From Symbiodinium natans (taxonomy: Eukaryota; Sar; Dinophyceae; Suessiales; Symbiodiniaceae), in assembly GCA_905221605.1 (NCBI GenBank), contig CAJNDS010000978.1, positions 1 through 45,774 of the forward strand: 45,774 nucleotides of DNA. Direction: 5' to 3'. The translations under genes and the position numbers were made by a program. This document shows, piece by piece, positions 25,873 to 34,621 of this stretch. Below the pieces are notes generated by a model. The model had not been told where the DNA came from. It made no database searches and saw only the letters and a program-made list of their open reading frames with translations. Each line of letters opens with the position of its first letter. Positions within the stretch are counted from its first letter, which is position 1.

Positions 25873-26745
25873 CACCCCTGGACAACCATCTCCAGGTGTC
25901 GTCGCAGCCGGCTTGTTGTGCGACTATGCTGAGATCACGCAGCCAAGGTACGGCTCCGGACGCGGTGTGAGCAGAAGAACTGCAATGACTTGTTCGATGA
26001 TTGGGAATGCGGAAGAAAAGATGTAGCGCGATGGCTGCCGTCACGGTCGAGTTTTTAGTTGCTGTCACTGCCAGGTCACGCGTAGCTTTTTCCCAAACAC
26101 AGCCGCCGTGCGCTTGGGCCCAAAATCAAGAATCCAGTCTATGACCGTGTCCCCTGGACAACCATCTCCAGGCTGTCATCACGCAGCCAAGGTACGGCTC
26201 CGGACGCGGACTCGGACTTCTGAATCTTATGCCCGAAGACATGGGCGAGGACTTCCAGAGCGCAGGGCGATGGCTGCCGTCACGGTCGAGTTTTTAGTTG
26301 CTGTCACTGCCAGGTCACGCGTAGCTTTTTCCCAAACACAACCGCCGTGCGCTTGGGCCCAAAATCAAGAATCCAGTCTATGACCGTGTCCCCTGGACAA
26401 CCATCTCCAGGCTGTCATCACGCAGCCAAGGTACGGCTCCGGACGCGGACTGGGACTTCTGAATCTTATGCCCGAAGACATGGGCGAGGACTTCCAGAGC
26501 GCAGGGCGATGGCTGCCGTCACGGTCGAGTTTTTAGTTGCTGTCACTGCCAGGTCACGCGTAGCTTTTTCCCAAACACAGCCGCCGTGCGCTTGGGCCCA
26601 AAATCAAGAATCCAGTCTATGACCGTGTCCCCTGGACAACCATCTCCAGGCTGTCATCACGCAGCCAAGGTACGGCTCCGGACGCGGACTCGGACTTCTG
26701 AATCTTATGCCCGAAGACATGGGCGAGGACTTCCAGAGCGCAGGC
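25873..26745. repeat. 239-bp tandem repeat, about 3.5 copies
   Basis: Copies start with ccctggacaaccatctccag at about 25876, 26151, 26390 and 26629. The last three are spaced exactly 239 bp and nearly identical. The first is a diverged, longer copy (275 bp). The fourth stops after ~116 bp at agcgcagg (26744). The period is not a multiple of three, so the two near-identical 91-codon ORFs here are repeat artefacts. The array ends about 90 bp before the first ATG of the next ORF and may carry its promoter; this is inference only. Confidence 0.93.
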
Positions 26746-26836
26746 CACCCCATTCACGGTTCTGAACAGGCGGTTGAAAAAGAAATGCACGAAGCCGAGG
26801 AAGGTTCACGTGAGAGAGCAGAGAGTCACACACAGA

Positions 26837-27496
26837 ATGAATATTCTTGAAAGCAAGGCATTCGCAGCAGTCTTGGCTCAGAAGTGGGAACACGAGCCAC
26901 ACTTTCTGCCAGTGTTGGAAACTTGCAAGATGGATGGTTGCCGTCTTGAATGGAGCCGGTGTTTGGATGGCGGTCCTGGCTCCTGGTCGCTGATTGGCTT
27001 GAGTGGCACTGCGCTTGCCACAGAGACAGCCCCTGGATGGTATATGCCTGTCTTTTGCGTCAGAGGCATGAATAGGCTGGAATGCCGATTTACCCAATGG
27101 CATCCAGAAGCACCTCATGTTGCTGTCTTCGAAGCGGAAGAACTGCGCTTTGACAATTGGATCAATCTTCCGGCAGGGAAGGTCTATGTCCGAGAAGTGC
27201 CCTCGCCTTTGGTTATTACTTGCAGCTTGATGCCCGCGGATCAAAATGCCGTCGACGTCGTGTTCACCACGGTGGCCGGTGAAGAGGTGCTGCGAATCGC
27301 CAGCGTGTCAAGCCATTCGCTGGAGATGGAACAGCTTCCTACATCCGCTACCATAGCAGCGGCAGCCCAAGGCCGTCTGCAGAGCAGGAACCAAGAAGTG
27401 TGCACGGTCTTAGACGGGGAGCCAACTCCATTGGACACGTTGGTCCTCTCCGATGACTTGTGGGACATCGTCGCAGCGCAGGACACGCAGCCATGA
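26837..27496 (+). CDS. Hypothetical protein, 219 aa, possible ubiquitin-like C-terminus
   Basis: An uninterrupted 219-codon ORF with balanced, protein-like composition. The frame is open upstream to about 26774, but the first ATG is at 26837, so the start is uncertain and an upstream exon is possible. I do not recognise the N-terminal ~135 residues; they hold several Trp and Cys residues (for example WSRCLDGGPGSW). The last ~75 residues (VVFTTVAGEEVL..., then TVLDGEPTPLDTLVLSD) resemble the layout of ubiquitin-like folds, with a paired strand start and a late L-DGE-L-D motif. That resemblance is weak and seen only by eye. No signal peptide or membrane segment is visible. The gene sits 314 bp before the Helitron-like gene on the same strand and directly after the 239-bp repeats. 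It could be an accessory ORF of the transposon or an unrelated host gene. Confidence 0.6.
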   Translation: MNILESKAFAAVLAQKWEHEPHFLPVLETCKMDGCRLEWSRCLDGGPGSWSLIGLSGTALATETAPGWYMPVFCVRGMNRLECRFTQWHPEAPHVAVFEAEELRFDNWINLPAGKVYVREVPSPLVITCSLMPADQNAVDVVFTTVAGEEVLRIASVSSHSLEMEQLPTSATIAAAAQGRLQSRNQEVCTVLDGEPTPLDTLVLSDDLWDIVAAQDTQP

Positions 27497-27810
27497 AGAC
27501 ATGCTGCGCAGTGAAGACAACAGGCTGCTGCTCGTGGCCTTGACAAGACTTCGGCGTGTAGAGTCGCCAGGCACCTGGCGTGAACTCTTAAGTTTGTCTC
27601 CGCTCTGTACATCTTTTTGAGAGCAAACCAAGTCACCACAGACGCAGGAGCAAGAAAATAGCAAAGTGGACTGGCAAGGAAAGACAGACAAGCTGTTGCA
27701 CACGCTAGAGAATGCCTTCTGACATGTGCTTTATTTCACAATCTCCGGCGCGCAAACCGTTCGCAGCTTTTCGGACACAGCCTGAGCACAAATAGACCTG
27801 AACATTTGCC
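27497..27810 (+). other. Intergenic spacer before Helitron-like ORF
   Basis: 314 bp without a convincing ORF. It would hold the 3' end of the 219-aa gene and the 5' flank of the next. The sequence before the 27811 start reads catttgccATGg, a good context for eukaryotic initiation. No spliced-leader relic was seen here. Confidence 0.5.
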
Positions 27811-30054
27811 ATGGCGCCTTGCCAGCGATGCGGTGTGGGAAGCAGGAGCGGTCGGGGACAGGGGTGGTGCAGCGATCCAAGCTGCCGCCAAGCCGAGAAA
27901 GAAGAGCGTCAGGCAGAAGAAAGCACTAAGCGAAAAGCTCGGCAACAGGAACGGGCGGCAAAGGGAGGTGGCAGCCGCGGGCCCTTGCCCCCTCAAGGGG
28001 TCAGCCGACAAGCGCAGAGGCGTGAGCTGCAAGCCGAACGTGCTCAGCACGGGTTTGCAAGCCGGGGGCCAAAACCAGAGGAGGACAACCGCGACGCACA
28101 GAGGCTTCAGCTGCAAGCCGAACGTGCTGAGCACGGGTTTGCAAGCCGGGGGCCAAAACCAGAGAAGGACAACCGCGAAGCACAGAGGCTTCAGCTGCAA
28201 GCCGAACGTGCTGAGCACGGGTTTGCAAGCCGGGGGCCAAAACCAGAGAAGGACAACCGCGAAGCACAGAGGCTTCAGCTGCAAGCCGAACGTGCTGAGC
28301 ACGGGTTTGCAAGCCGGGGGCCAAAACCAGAGGAGGACAACCGCGAAGCACAGAGGCTTCAGCTGCAAGCCGAACGTGCTGAGCACGGGTTTGCAAGCCG
28401 GGGGCCAAAACCAGAGGAGGACAACCGCGAAGCACAGAGCCTTCAGCTGCAAGCCGAACGTGCTGAGCACGGGTTTGCAAGCCGCGGGCCCTTGCCCCCT
28501 CAAGGGGTCAGCCGACAAGCACAGAGGCGTGAGCTGCAAGCCGAACGTGGTCAGCACGGGTTTGCAAGCCGGGGGCCAAAACCAGAGGAGGACAACCGCG
28601 AAGCACAGAGGCTTCAGCTGCAGGCCGAACGTGCTGAGCACGGGTTTGCAAGCCGCGGGCCCTTGCCCCCTCAAGGGGTCAGCCGACAAGCGCAGAGGCG
28701 TGAGCTGCAAGCCGAACGTGCTGAGGACGGGTTTGCAAGCCGGGGGCCAAAGCCACAGGAGGACAACCGCCAAGCACAGAGGCTTCAGCTGCAAGCCGAA
28801 CGTGCTGAGTCAGGGGTCGGAAGCCGTGGTCCGAAGCCCATTGCAACTGAGATCCAGAAGCAGGGCTACCCGTTTCCTGATGAAGATGAGCTGACGCCTG
28901 AACAAGTGGATGCTCACTACCTTGCATTCGTGCGTAGTTGGGGCAGATTCGGGCTGTCGCGTGCTTGCGAGAAGTGTCGGACCCTTACCCCTGCGAAGCA
29001 CGTCTGCCCGGCCAAAGGAACCAAGCAGATGCTTTGCAAAAGGTGCCGCGAAGATTCTACGAAGATCATCCTACCAGATGTGCCACCTGCGCCAGAGGCA
29101 CTCCAGATACTGAGGCCCATCGAGCAGCACCTGATCGCCATGGCTCGGATCTCGCAAGTCCTCATCGACAAACTCCCGTCAGGTGGCCCCAGCGCACAGT
29201 GGGGCCGCATGTACGCCGTCCTCATGGAGGACCCTTTCATCTGTGACGTATTGGAGGGAGCCATGCTGGAGGAAGATGGAACAGTCTTGGTCCAGGGAGT
29301 TCAAGGCTTGACTGCTACTCCAGCCCGCCTGGATTGCTTGCACGAAGCTTTGAAGGAACTGAAGGCCCAACACCGCTTGTACAAAGCCAATCCAGCCGTG
29401 GACAGAGCCATAGCCAAAATGGCCACCATCCTGGATGTCCAATTGGCGCAGCCTGATGCGGTCGACGAGCGTTTGAGTCAGCAAACACCTTCCCAAGGGC
29501 GCCAAACGGGGGAGTCCGGTGGCTCACACTCCTCGGCCTTGGGAAGCCAAAGTCACGGTATCCTGCAAGAGAAGGAAGAAGATCTCGAGATGACGTACCT
29601 TTTGCCCAAAGAGTTGAAGATCCCTGGAGCCGAGACAAGGCAGTTACAAAAGGCCCGAGGTTGCGCGGCGCTCACCGACGACATGGATGTCAAGCTCTTC
29701 CCGCACTTGTTTCCCACGGGAACGGGCGGATGGCAAAGCATGTACCCAAGCTTCTCACAGTATGCACGCAAGCGCTTGCTGAGCCAGGATCCACGCTTCG
29801 AGGCATCCCCAGCCTACACCATGTGGCTCCTGGAGACGCAAACCAAGAAGCGCCTTTCAGGCAACATCAATGTGCGGATCAGCGGCCAGCAGGCTCCAAG
29901 CAGAAAGACGATGTACGAACGTGGCAACAACCAGGTCTACACAGCCCTCAGGGACATCCCCGGTACTCAGCCCTACATCTACATCGGAACAAGATCTCGC
30001 GGCCCAGCGGCGCATGGAGAGTATACTGGCCAGCCTCGCCTCCAGCCGCAATGA
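27811..30054 (+). CDS. Helitron-like N-terminal ORF: Zn knuckle, repeats, DUF6570-like
   Basis: 747 codons from an ATG in good context (gccATGg). Residues 4-25 hold CQRC...C....C, a zinc-knuckle-like cluster. Residues 55-337 are ten tandem repeats of 28 or 29 aa, highly charged (RGPKPEEDNREAQRLQLQAE type and RGPLPPQGVSRQAQRRELQA type), probably helical. Residues 386-412 give CEKC...C...CKRC, followed by LRPIEQHLIAMARI and the WGRMYAV region, which match the DUF6570 family found at the N-terminus of Helitron helicases. Residues 627-690 (KLFPHLFPTGTGG..., YARKRLLSQDPRF...P) match the Helitron helicase-like N-terminal region. Homology seems to end at about residue 724 (GTQPYIY). The remaining ~23 residues look like out-of-frame read-through. 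The reading frame continues at +1 in the next ORF. Confidence 0.8.
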   Translation: MAPCQRCGVGSRSGRGQGWCSDPSCRQAEKEERQAEESTKRKARQQERAAKGGGSRGPLPPQGVSRQAQRRELQAERAQHGFASRGPKPEEDNRDAQRLQLQAERAEHGFASRGPKPEKDNREAQRLQLQAERAEHGFASRGPKPEKDNREAQRLQLQAERAEHGFASRGPKPEEDNREAQRLQLQAERAEHGFASRGPKPEEDNREAQSLQLQAERAEHGFASRGPLPPQGVSRQAQRRELQAERGQHGFASRGPKPEEDNREAQRLQLQAERAEHGFASRGPLPPQGVSRQAQRRELQAERAEDGFASRGPKPQEDNRQAQRLQLQAERAESGVGSRGPKPIATEIQKQGYPFPDEDELTPEQVDAHYLAFVRSWGRFGLSRACEKCRTLTPAKHVCPAKGTKQMLCKRCREDSTKIILPDVPPAPEALQILRPIEQHLIAMARISQVLIDKLPSGGPSAQWGRMYAVLMEDPFICDVLEGAMLEEDGTVLVQGVQGLTATPARLDCLHEALKELKAQHRLYKANPAVDRAIAKMATILDVQLAQPDAVDERLSQQTPSQGRQTGESGGSHSSALGSQSHGILQEKEEDLEMTYLLPKELKIPGAETRQLQKARGCAALTDDMDVKLFPHLFPTGTGGWQSMYPSFSQYARKRLLSQDPRFEASPAYTMWLLETQTKKRLSGNINVRISGQQAPSRKTMYERGNNQVYTALRDIPGTQPYIYIGTRSRGPAAHGEYTGQPRLQPQ
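27973..28821 (+). repeat. Coding minisatellite, 84/87-bp units x10
   Basis: Ten in-frame units: seven of 84 bp (28 aa) and three of 87 bp (29 aa), in the order B-A-A-A-A-A-B-A-B-A. A partial eleventh (SRGPKP) follows. Type A reads gccaaaaccagaggaggaca in the middle; type B reads cccttgccccctcaaggggt. Copies are nearly identical at the DNA level and all indels keep the frame. The opposite strand and the +2 frame are also open here (up to 362 codons); I take those as shadows. Confidence 0.93.
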
Positions 30055-33000
30055 CCATGGTGGCGCCAGCTTGGGCAGCCAGCAGGTGTACAAAGCCGCG
30101 CACGCAGCGCTGCAGGGCCGGACCACGTCCACCTTCGAGGCGTGCCACTTGCTGCTAGGCTTTCCCATCGTTGAGTTCTCCAGGGAGCACGTTTGGGTTC
30201 AAGTCGGACCACCCGATACCTGGACGTTGTCCGTGCCCCAGCACGAAGAGAGCCTGGCGCTACAACAGCCGGAGAGCTACCGCAACAGCAAACTCGACAG
30301 GGATGGACACATGCCGGCTGCACAGCGCTGGTACAGGGAGATGCAAGTCGCTTTCGGCAACATCGAAGTGGAGTTGCCTGTGGAAAGGGGCAAGCCTGCA
30401 ACATGCCGCCTCATGAACATGAACTTCTTGGATTTCTGCGCAGCTTTCAAGTTCATCGGCGTGGAATTCCCTCAGCTCAGAAAGCGTCCGGCCATCGTCG
30501 GATACCGGAATTTCAGCCCTGACCAGGAACCAGAGGCCTTTTGGTTCTCCAGGCTGCTGCTCTACTCCGTTTGGACGGAACCAGGCGATTGGCTGCAAGA
30601 AGAGGACAAAGGTAGCCACGCAGCAGCCTTCCAGCGCATCGCCCGCGACTTGGATGGGTACCCAGATTTCCTGCGGTCGAGATGCTTCCCGCAAATGGAC
30701 GGGACAGTGAATGCCGCTCGCAAGCTGCAGGCCGTCCAGGCCGTCATGTACATGAAGGCGAGGATGCACCCTGCACACTTGCGAGATGGATGGGCCAACA
30801 GCAAGATCGCGCAGGACAATTACGAGGACTCCATCCAGATTTTGGAGGCACTGAAGGCACGTCATGGGGACGACATCGAATTTGCGGCCCCAGACCATGT
30901 TCCGACAGGAGCACCTGGAGATGCCTTTGCGCCGGTGGAAGGCGGCGAGGAATCCTTCAACATGCTCACTGCCGCGGAGAACCCCAGCACAGAAACACAG
31001 CATCAACGAAGAGCCATGGAATACATCTTCGAGACGGTGTGGGAACGCCGCAACACCAATGACACCAACAATACTGACCGCCTCCACATGCTCCTCCACG
31101 GACCGGGCGGCTGTGGGAAGTCCGTGGTGGTGCGCGCAGCAGCCCACATGCTTCGGGAGGCGGGAGTGGGAACTATCATTGCTGCGCCCACAGGGGTGGC
31201 AGCATGGAACATCAACGGCGTCACTCTCCACACTTGCTGCTTGCTTCCCGTCGTGAACCAAAGCTATGGAAGGGCCTGCGACGTGCCGCTACCAAATGGC
31301 CCCATCCTGGCCACGCTGCGAAGCATCTGGAAGCTGGTGGCGGCCCTCTTCGTGGACGAGATGGGCTTCATATCGTCCTTCATGTTGGAGCGCCTGGATC
31401 AGCATCTGCGGTTGGCTAAGAACATGCCGCACGTTCCCTTCGGAGGAGTGCATGTCGTGTTCTCTGGAGACCTCTATCAGCTGCCACCGCCGGGCGGGCT
31501 GCCAGCCTTTGCCAGCTCACTGTGGACATTGCTTCAGCTGTGCGAGCTAGAAGGCAATCAACGCGCAGCAAAGGACCCGAAGTGGGCAGCTCTTCTCGCA
31601 CGAATTCGTGTCGGCATGTGGACGGAAGAGGACATTCAGGAGCTGCAAGGTATGGTCCTGAACAAGAACGACAGCAGGCAGCCTTCTCCAAAGGCCGTGT
31701 GTCTGTACCCGACGCGCAGAGCCGTGGCGGAGAAGAATCGCCACTACATCGAGGAGCATGTCAGAAGGACCGGCGTCAAGCTCTACCAAAGTCCTGCCCT
31801 AGACACGAATGTCAAAACGGGTGCGCCGCTGTCTCCCGAAGTGGTGTGGGCTGATCCAGAGAACACGGCCGGCTTGGAAACCTTGCTGCACCTTGCTGTC
31901 GGTGTCCGCGTGATGCTCAGGTACAACCTCGACACGCAAGACGGCCTGGTCAACGGAGCCTGCGGCTTTGTTGAGCACATTGATGCAGACGAAACCACTG
32001 GAGAGATTGAAAAGGTTTGGATCGAATTCGAGAAGAAGGCTGGCGCCAAGTGGCGCGCAGAGAACGAAACCAGCTTCGTTGCCATCTCGCGACGGTCCGC
32101 CACCTATCTGGACATGGAAGGCAGCAAGGCCTCAAGGTTGCAGTTTCCCTTGGTGCTAGCGCAGGCCACCACCATTCACAAAAGTCAGGCGGCCACACTG
32201 CAGGATGGTGCCCACTCCCGCCTCGATGCCACCTGCAAGCAAGAGGGGCAAGCGTACGTGGCTCTGAGCCGCTGCCCCGAGCAAGCCCTTTGCACCCTGG
32301 AATTCTTCAATCCCAAGTCCCTGCGATTCAACTCAAAGGCGGAATGGGCACTCACCCAACTAAAGGCCCAGCAAGCCGAGCGGGACGGATCCCAACTGTG
32401 GAAGCAACTCTTCCAGCCGCCGCAGAGCAAGGACTTCTATGAAGCCAAGCTTGCCGAGATGGGCGCTCCAGATTGGGCTCAGCTGATGAAACGCAAGGAA
32501 GAAGAGGAGCATGCAGATGGTGAACTTCCCTGGTGCTGCCAGCAATGCGGACAAGAACTCCCAAACACCAAACTTGCCATCAAGGAACACAAGCAGAAGT
32601 GCCCGTCCAAACCCAAAGCAAAAGCGAAAGGCAGCGCAAAAGCGACAAGCAACGGCAAGGGAGGGTGCAAGGGCCGTACCAAGAGCACCGCCAAAGCCAA
32701 GAGCAGATCCAGCGCCAAAAGCAGGTTCCTGCTCATCGGTGTCCCCGACAAAAGGCCAGCAGCCGACTCGGCGCCAAACGCTCCATCAGCCAAGCTTGCG
32801 CGGACGAGCAATCAGCCCGCAGCCCCGCTGCCATCCCCGCAAAGCAACCTCCCATATTTCGAGCGCCAGGATCGTGCTCTCTGCGGCATGCATGCCTTGA
32901 ATAATGCCTTGGGCGGGGCCATCTTCACCGAAACCGACATGAAGGAAGCCGTGCAAATCCTTCTCCAGGAGGGCGGAGAGGAGCGAGGTGAAGTCGCCCA

Positions 33001-33313
33001 GGACCACATGGCCGCAGATGGCTACTACTCCTCCGAGGTTCTGGCCCAAGTTATTCAATCCAAAGCCCTAGCTGCCTTCAACCGCATTCGATGGGAGATG
33101 GTGCTACAGCCTGTCACCACCAAGCACGAACTGGAAGCAGCCGTGGGCCTCGTACAGAACCGAGACAATGCTCACTGGGTGGCCTACCGCTTCTTCAACG
33201 ACAGCATCTTTCGCATCGACTCCACGACGCGCTCTCCGGAGCAGCTGGCAGACCAAGCCTTCTTGCACGACCTCGCCCAATATCCCAACACATTTGCAAT
33301 CCGAGAAGTCTAG
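29870..33313 (+). CDS. Pif1-like Helitron helicase fused to Josephin domain
   Basis: 1147 codons open. Residues 1-38 are out-of-frame sequence overlapping the previous ORF; genuine similarity seems to start at SEQDLAAQRRM (29984). Residues ~85-300 (STFEACHLLLGFPI..., FPQLRKRPAIVGYRNFS, MYMKAR) match the region between Rep and helicase in Helitron proteins. The helicase follows: Walker A GPGGCGKS (411-418), APTGVAAWNINGVTLHT, DEMG (496-499), FSGDLYQLPPPGG (531-543), VRVMLRYN and the late motif TIHKSQAATLQDG with YVALSRC (796-802). All Pif1/RecD-type motifs are present. Residues 889-911 hold CCQQC...H...C, zinc-finger-like, followed by a Lys/Ser-rich basic linker. Residues ~994-1147 resemble a Josephin deubiquitinase: FERQDRALCGMHALNNAL (Cys1005), AHWVAY (His1102), FRIDSTTRSPEQL (Asp1117). 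The stop is tag at 33311-33313. Confidence 0.85.
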   Translation: MCGSAASRLQAERRCTNVATTRSTQPSGTSPVLSPTSTSEQDLAAQRRMESILASLASSRNDHGGASLGSQQVYKAAHAALQGRTTSTFEACHLLLGFPIVEFSREHVWVQVGPPDTWTLSVPQHEESLALQQPESYRNSKLDRDGHMPAAQRWYREMQVAFGNIEVELPVERGKPATCRLMNMNFLDFCAAFKFIGVEFPQLRKRPAIVGYRNFSPDQEPEAFWFSRLLLYSVWTEPGDWLQEEDKGSHAAAFQRIARDLDGYPDFLRSRCFPQMDGTVNAARKLQAVQAVMYMKARMHPAHLRDGWANSKIAQDNYEDSIQILEALKARHGDDIEFAAPDHVPTGAPGDAFAPVEGGEESFNMLTAAENPSTETQHQRRAMEYIFETVWERRNTNDTNNTDRLHMLLHGPGGCGKSVVVRAAAHMLREAGVGTIIAAPTGVAAWNINGVTLHTCCLLPVVNQSYGRACDVPLPNGPILATLRSIWKLVAALFVDEMGFISSFMLERLDQHLRLAKNMPHVPFGGVHVVFSGDLYQLPPPGGLPAFASSLWTLLQLCELEGNQRAAKDPKWAALLARIRVGMWTEEDIQELQGMVLNKNDSRQPSPKAVCLYPTRRAVAEKNRHYIEEHVRRTGVKLYQSPALDTNVKTGAPLSPEVVWADPENTAGLETLLHLAVGVRVMLRYNLDTQDGLVNGACGFVEHIDADETTGEIEKVWIEFEKKAGAKWRAENETSFVAISRRSATYLDMEGSKASRLQFPLVLAQATTIHKSQAATLQDGAHSRLDATCKQEGQAYVALSRCPEQALCTLEFFNPKSLRFNSKAEWALTQLKAQQAERDGSQLWKQLFQPPQSKDFYEAKLAEMGAPDWAQLMKRKEEEEHADGELPWCCQQCGQELPNTKLAIKEHKQKCPSKPKAKAKGSAKATSNGKGGCKGRTKSTAKAKSRSSAKSRFLLIGVPDKRPAADSAPNAPSAKLARTSNQPAAPLPSPQSNLPYFERQDRALCGMHALNNALGGAIFTETDMKEAVQILLQEGGEERGEVAQDHMAADGYYSSEVLAQVIQSKALAAFNRIRWEMVLQPVTTKHELEAAVGLVQNRDNAHWVAYRFFNDSIFRIDSTTRSPEQLADQAFLHDLAQYPNTFAIREV

Positions 33314-33811
33314 GCCGGCAGGGAAGGGCTTCAACGCACGCAACCACCATGTCTGTAGAGGCAGCAAGAATGCACAGCAACCCCCCACCGCCTGCCAGGT
33401 TCCGCGGCTGCCGAGGACACAACGTCCATGTCTCACCGCCTGCAGCAGGGTCTGCGCAGACCAAAGCTTAGGTCAGGACCACCAATGTACGCAAAAGAAG
33501 CAACGAGCTGGCGTGGAAGAACATCCAGCAAGCTTGTGTAATTCCTCACAGCAACACATCCACGACAATCCATCCACGCAAAGTTCTTGGCTCAATAGAA
33601 GCGAACTCACAAAAAGCGAATCGAACATACATTCTTGTCATAGAAAAAGTCCTAGGTAAGGCCCCGAAAAGTCGTGTCTTGCATTTGCCAAATACTGAAG
33701 ACGAGTCAATATCTGCCCAAGAATTTGCAACCAGCAATTTAGAAAATCAGAACCCATGGCCCGCCAAAACCCCGGACGCAAACCCTGTAAGACCTGGCTG
33801 TGTATGACCGT
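33314..33811. other. Spacer downstream of helicase gene, no gene seen
   Basis: About 500 bp after the stop codon. A 163-codon ORF crosses the gene end here but shows no protein-like features. No Helitron terminus could be assigned. Confidence 0.5.
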
Positions 33812-34115
33812 ATTCGATGGGAGATGGTCTTGCAGTCCGTCCCCATGAAGGAAGCTATTTGATGGGAGATGGTCTTGCAGCCGGTCACCACTAAGCACGA
33901 ACTGGAAGCAGCCGCGGACCTAGCACGGGGCAGCTGACGTCCTGCAATTTCCCAACACATTCGATGGGAGATGGTCTTGCAGTCCCTCCCCATGAAGGAA
34001 GCTATTCGATGGGAGATGGTCTTGCAGCCGGTCACCACTAAGCACGAACTGGAAGCAGCCGCGGACCTAGCACCGGGGCAGCTGACATCCTGCAATTTCC
34101 CAACACATTCGCAAT
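33812..34115 (+). pseudogene. Two tandem truncated copies of the Josephin 3' end
   Basis: The segment cgatgggagatggt with the following caccaagcacgaactggaag (gene positions about 33088-33150) recurs near 33868-33922 and 34006-34066. Each copy is preceded by a short duplicate (gatgggagatggtcttgcag with ccccatgaaggaagctatt) and followed by caatttcccaacacattcg, matching the gene end near 33278-33300. The intervening ~125 bp of the gene, which encode the AHW catalytic histidine and the Asp residue, are absent from both copies. The units lie about 138-147 bp apart. The first contains an in-frame TGA; the second is open over 65 codons. These are decayed duplicates, not genes. Confidence 0.85.
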
Positions 34116-34430
34116 CCGAAACTTGGCACGAAAACAATGCGAACAATGCGAGAAACGAGAAAACCTAAAAAGCTTCAGTAGACAAGTCTCTCAAGCACCA
34201 ACTTTGTTCGGGCTCTCCAACTGTTTTGCGCAAGGCCTCACCAAGCCTGGAAAGCCATATACAATTCTACCCCATCTACCCAACCCCCCCAACCCCAAAA
34301 CACCCGTCAAGGCCTGCAGCAAGGATCCCCCTTCCCCCCGCCCCCCTCCCGCCCCCCCGGCCCACCCCCTCCCCCCACCTCCCCCAAGCCTGGGAAGCCA
34401 TCGCATTTTTGTTCAAAAGCAAAAGAAAAA
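34116..34430. other. C-rich spacer, no gene seen
   Basis: Contains a strongly C-rich run near 34280-34385. A + strand ORF of 153 codons (34123-34584) is made of this run and the following minisatellite and is not considered a gene. Confidence 0.5.
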
Positions 34431-34431
34431 A

Positions 34432-34542
34432 CCGGTCAAAACCCGGTCAAAACCCGGTCAAAACCCGGTCAAAACCCGGTCAAAACCCCGTCAAAACCGG
34501 TCAAAACCCGGTCAAAACCGGTCAAAACTCGGTCAAAACCCC
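34432..34542. repeat. 11-bp minisatellite (ggtcaaaaccc)
   Basis: About ten copies of ggtcaaaaccc, with two shortened by one base pair, directly before the telomeric block. Confidence 0.9.
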
Positions 34543-34556
34543 GGACACAAACCCTA

Positions 34557-34621
34557 TACAATTTCTATAAACCCTAAACCCTAAACCCTAAACCCTCAAG
34601 ACAAAATAAATAGAAATTGTA
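34557..34621. repeat. Interstitial telomeric repeat with flanking inverted repeat
   Basis: Four exact aaaccct repeats (34569-34596) lie between tacaatttctat (34557-34568) and atagaaattgta (34610-34621). Extending outward by one base keeps the pairing. The flanks match those at 17467-17574. Confidence 0.88.

Larger units (their letters stand above)
27811..33313 (+). mobile_element. Helitron-like element coding region (Rep region deleted)
   Basis: Two overlapping + strand ORFs together give the order expected of a Helitron RepHel protein: zinc-knuckle and DUF6570-like N-terminus, start of the helicase-like/Rep region, end of the Rep region, and Pif1-type helicase, here with an added Josephin domain. 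The frames meet near 29983 with a one-base offset. The segment that should hold the HUH nuclease and catalytic tyrosines is missing from both frames and from the DNA between them. No Helitron 5' TC end or 3' hairpin plus CTRR end could be fixed with confidence, so the limits given are only those of the coding region. The copy is probably unable to transpose by itself. Confidence 0.8.

Noticed and set aside
26108-26622. Two nearly identical 91-codon ORFs
   Set aside because: They are copies of the same 239-bp tandem repeat, whose period is not a multiple of three. No protein features were seen.
27736-28794. Minus-strand ORF of 352 codons and + strand second-frame ORF of 362 codons over the 84-bp repeat
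   Set aside because: Both are shadows of the in-frame 28/29-aa repeats. The chosen frame continues into recognisable zinc-knuckle and DUF6570-like sequence; these do not.
30260-31261. Minus-strand ORF of 333 codons opposite the helicase
   Set aside because: The GC-rich coding strand leaves the complement open. The + strand encodes conserved helicase motifs at the same place.
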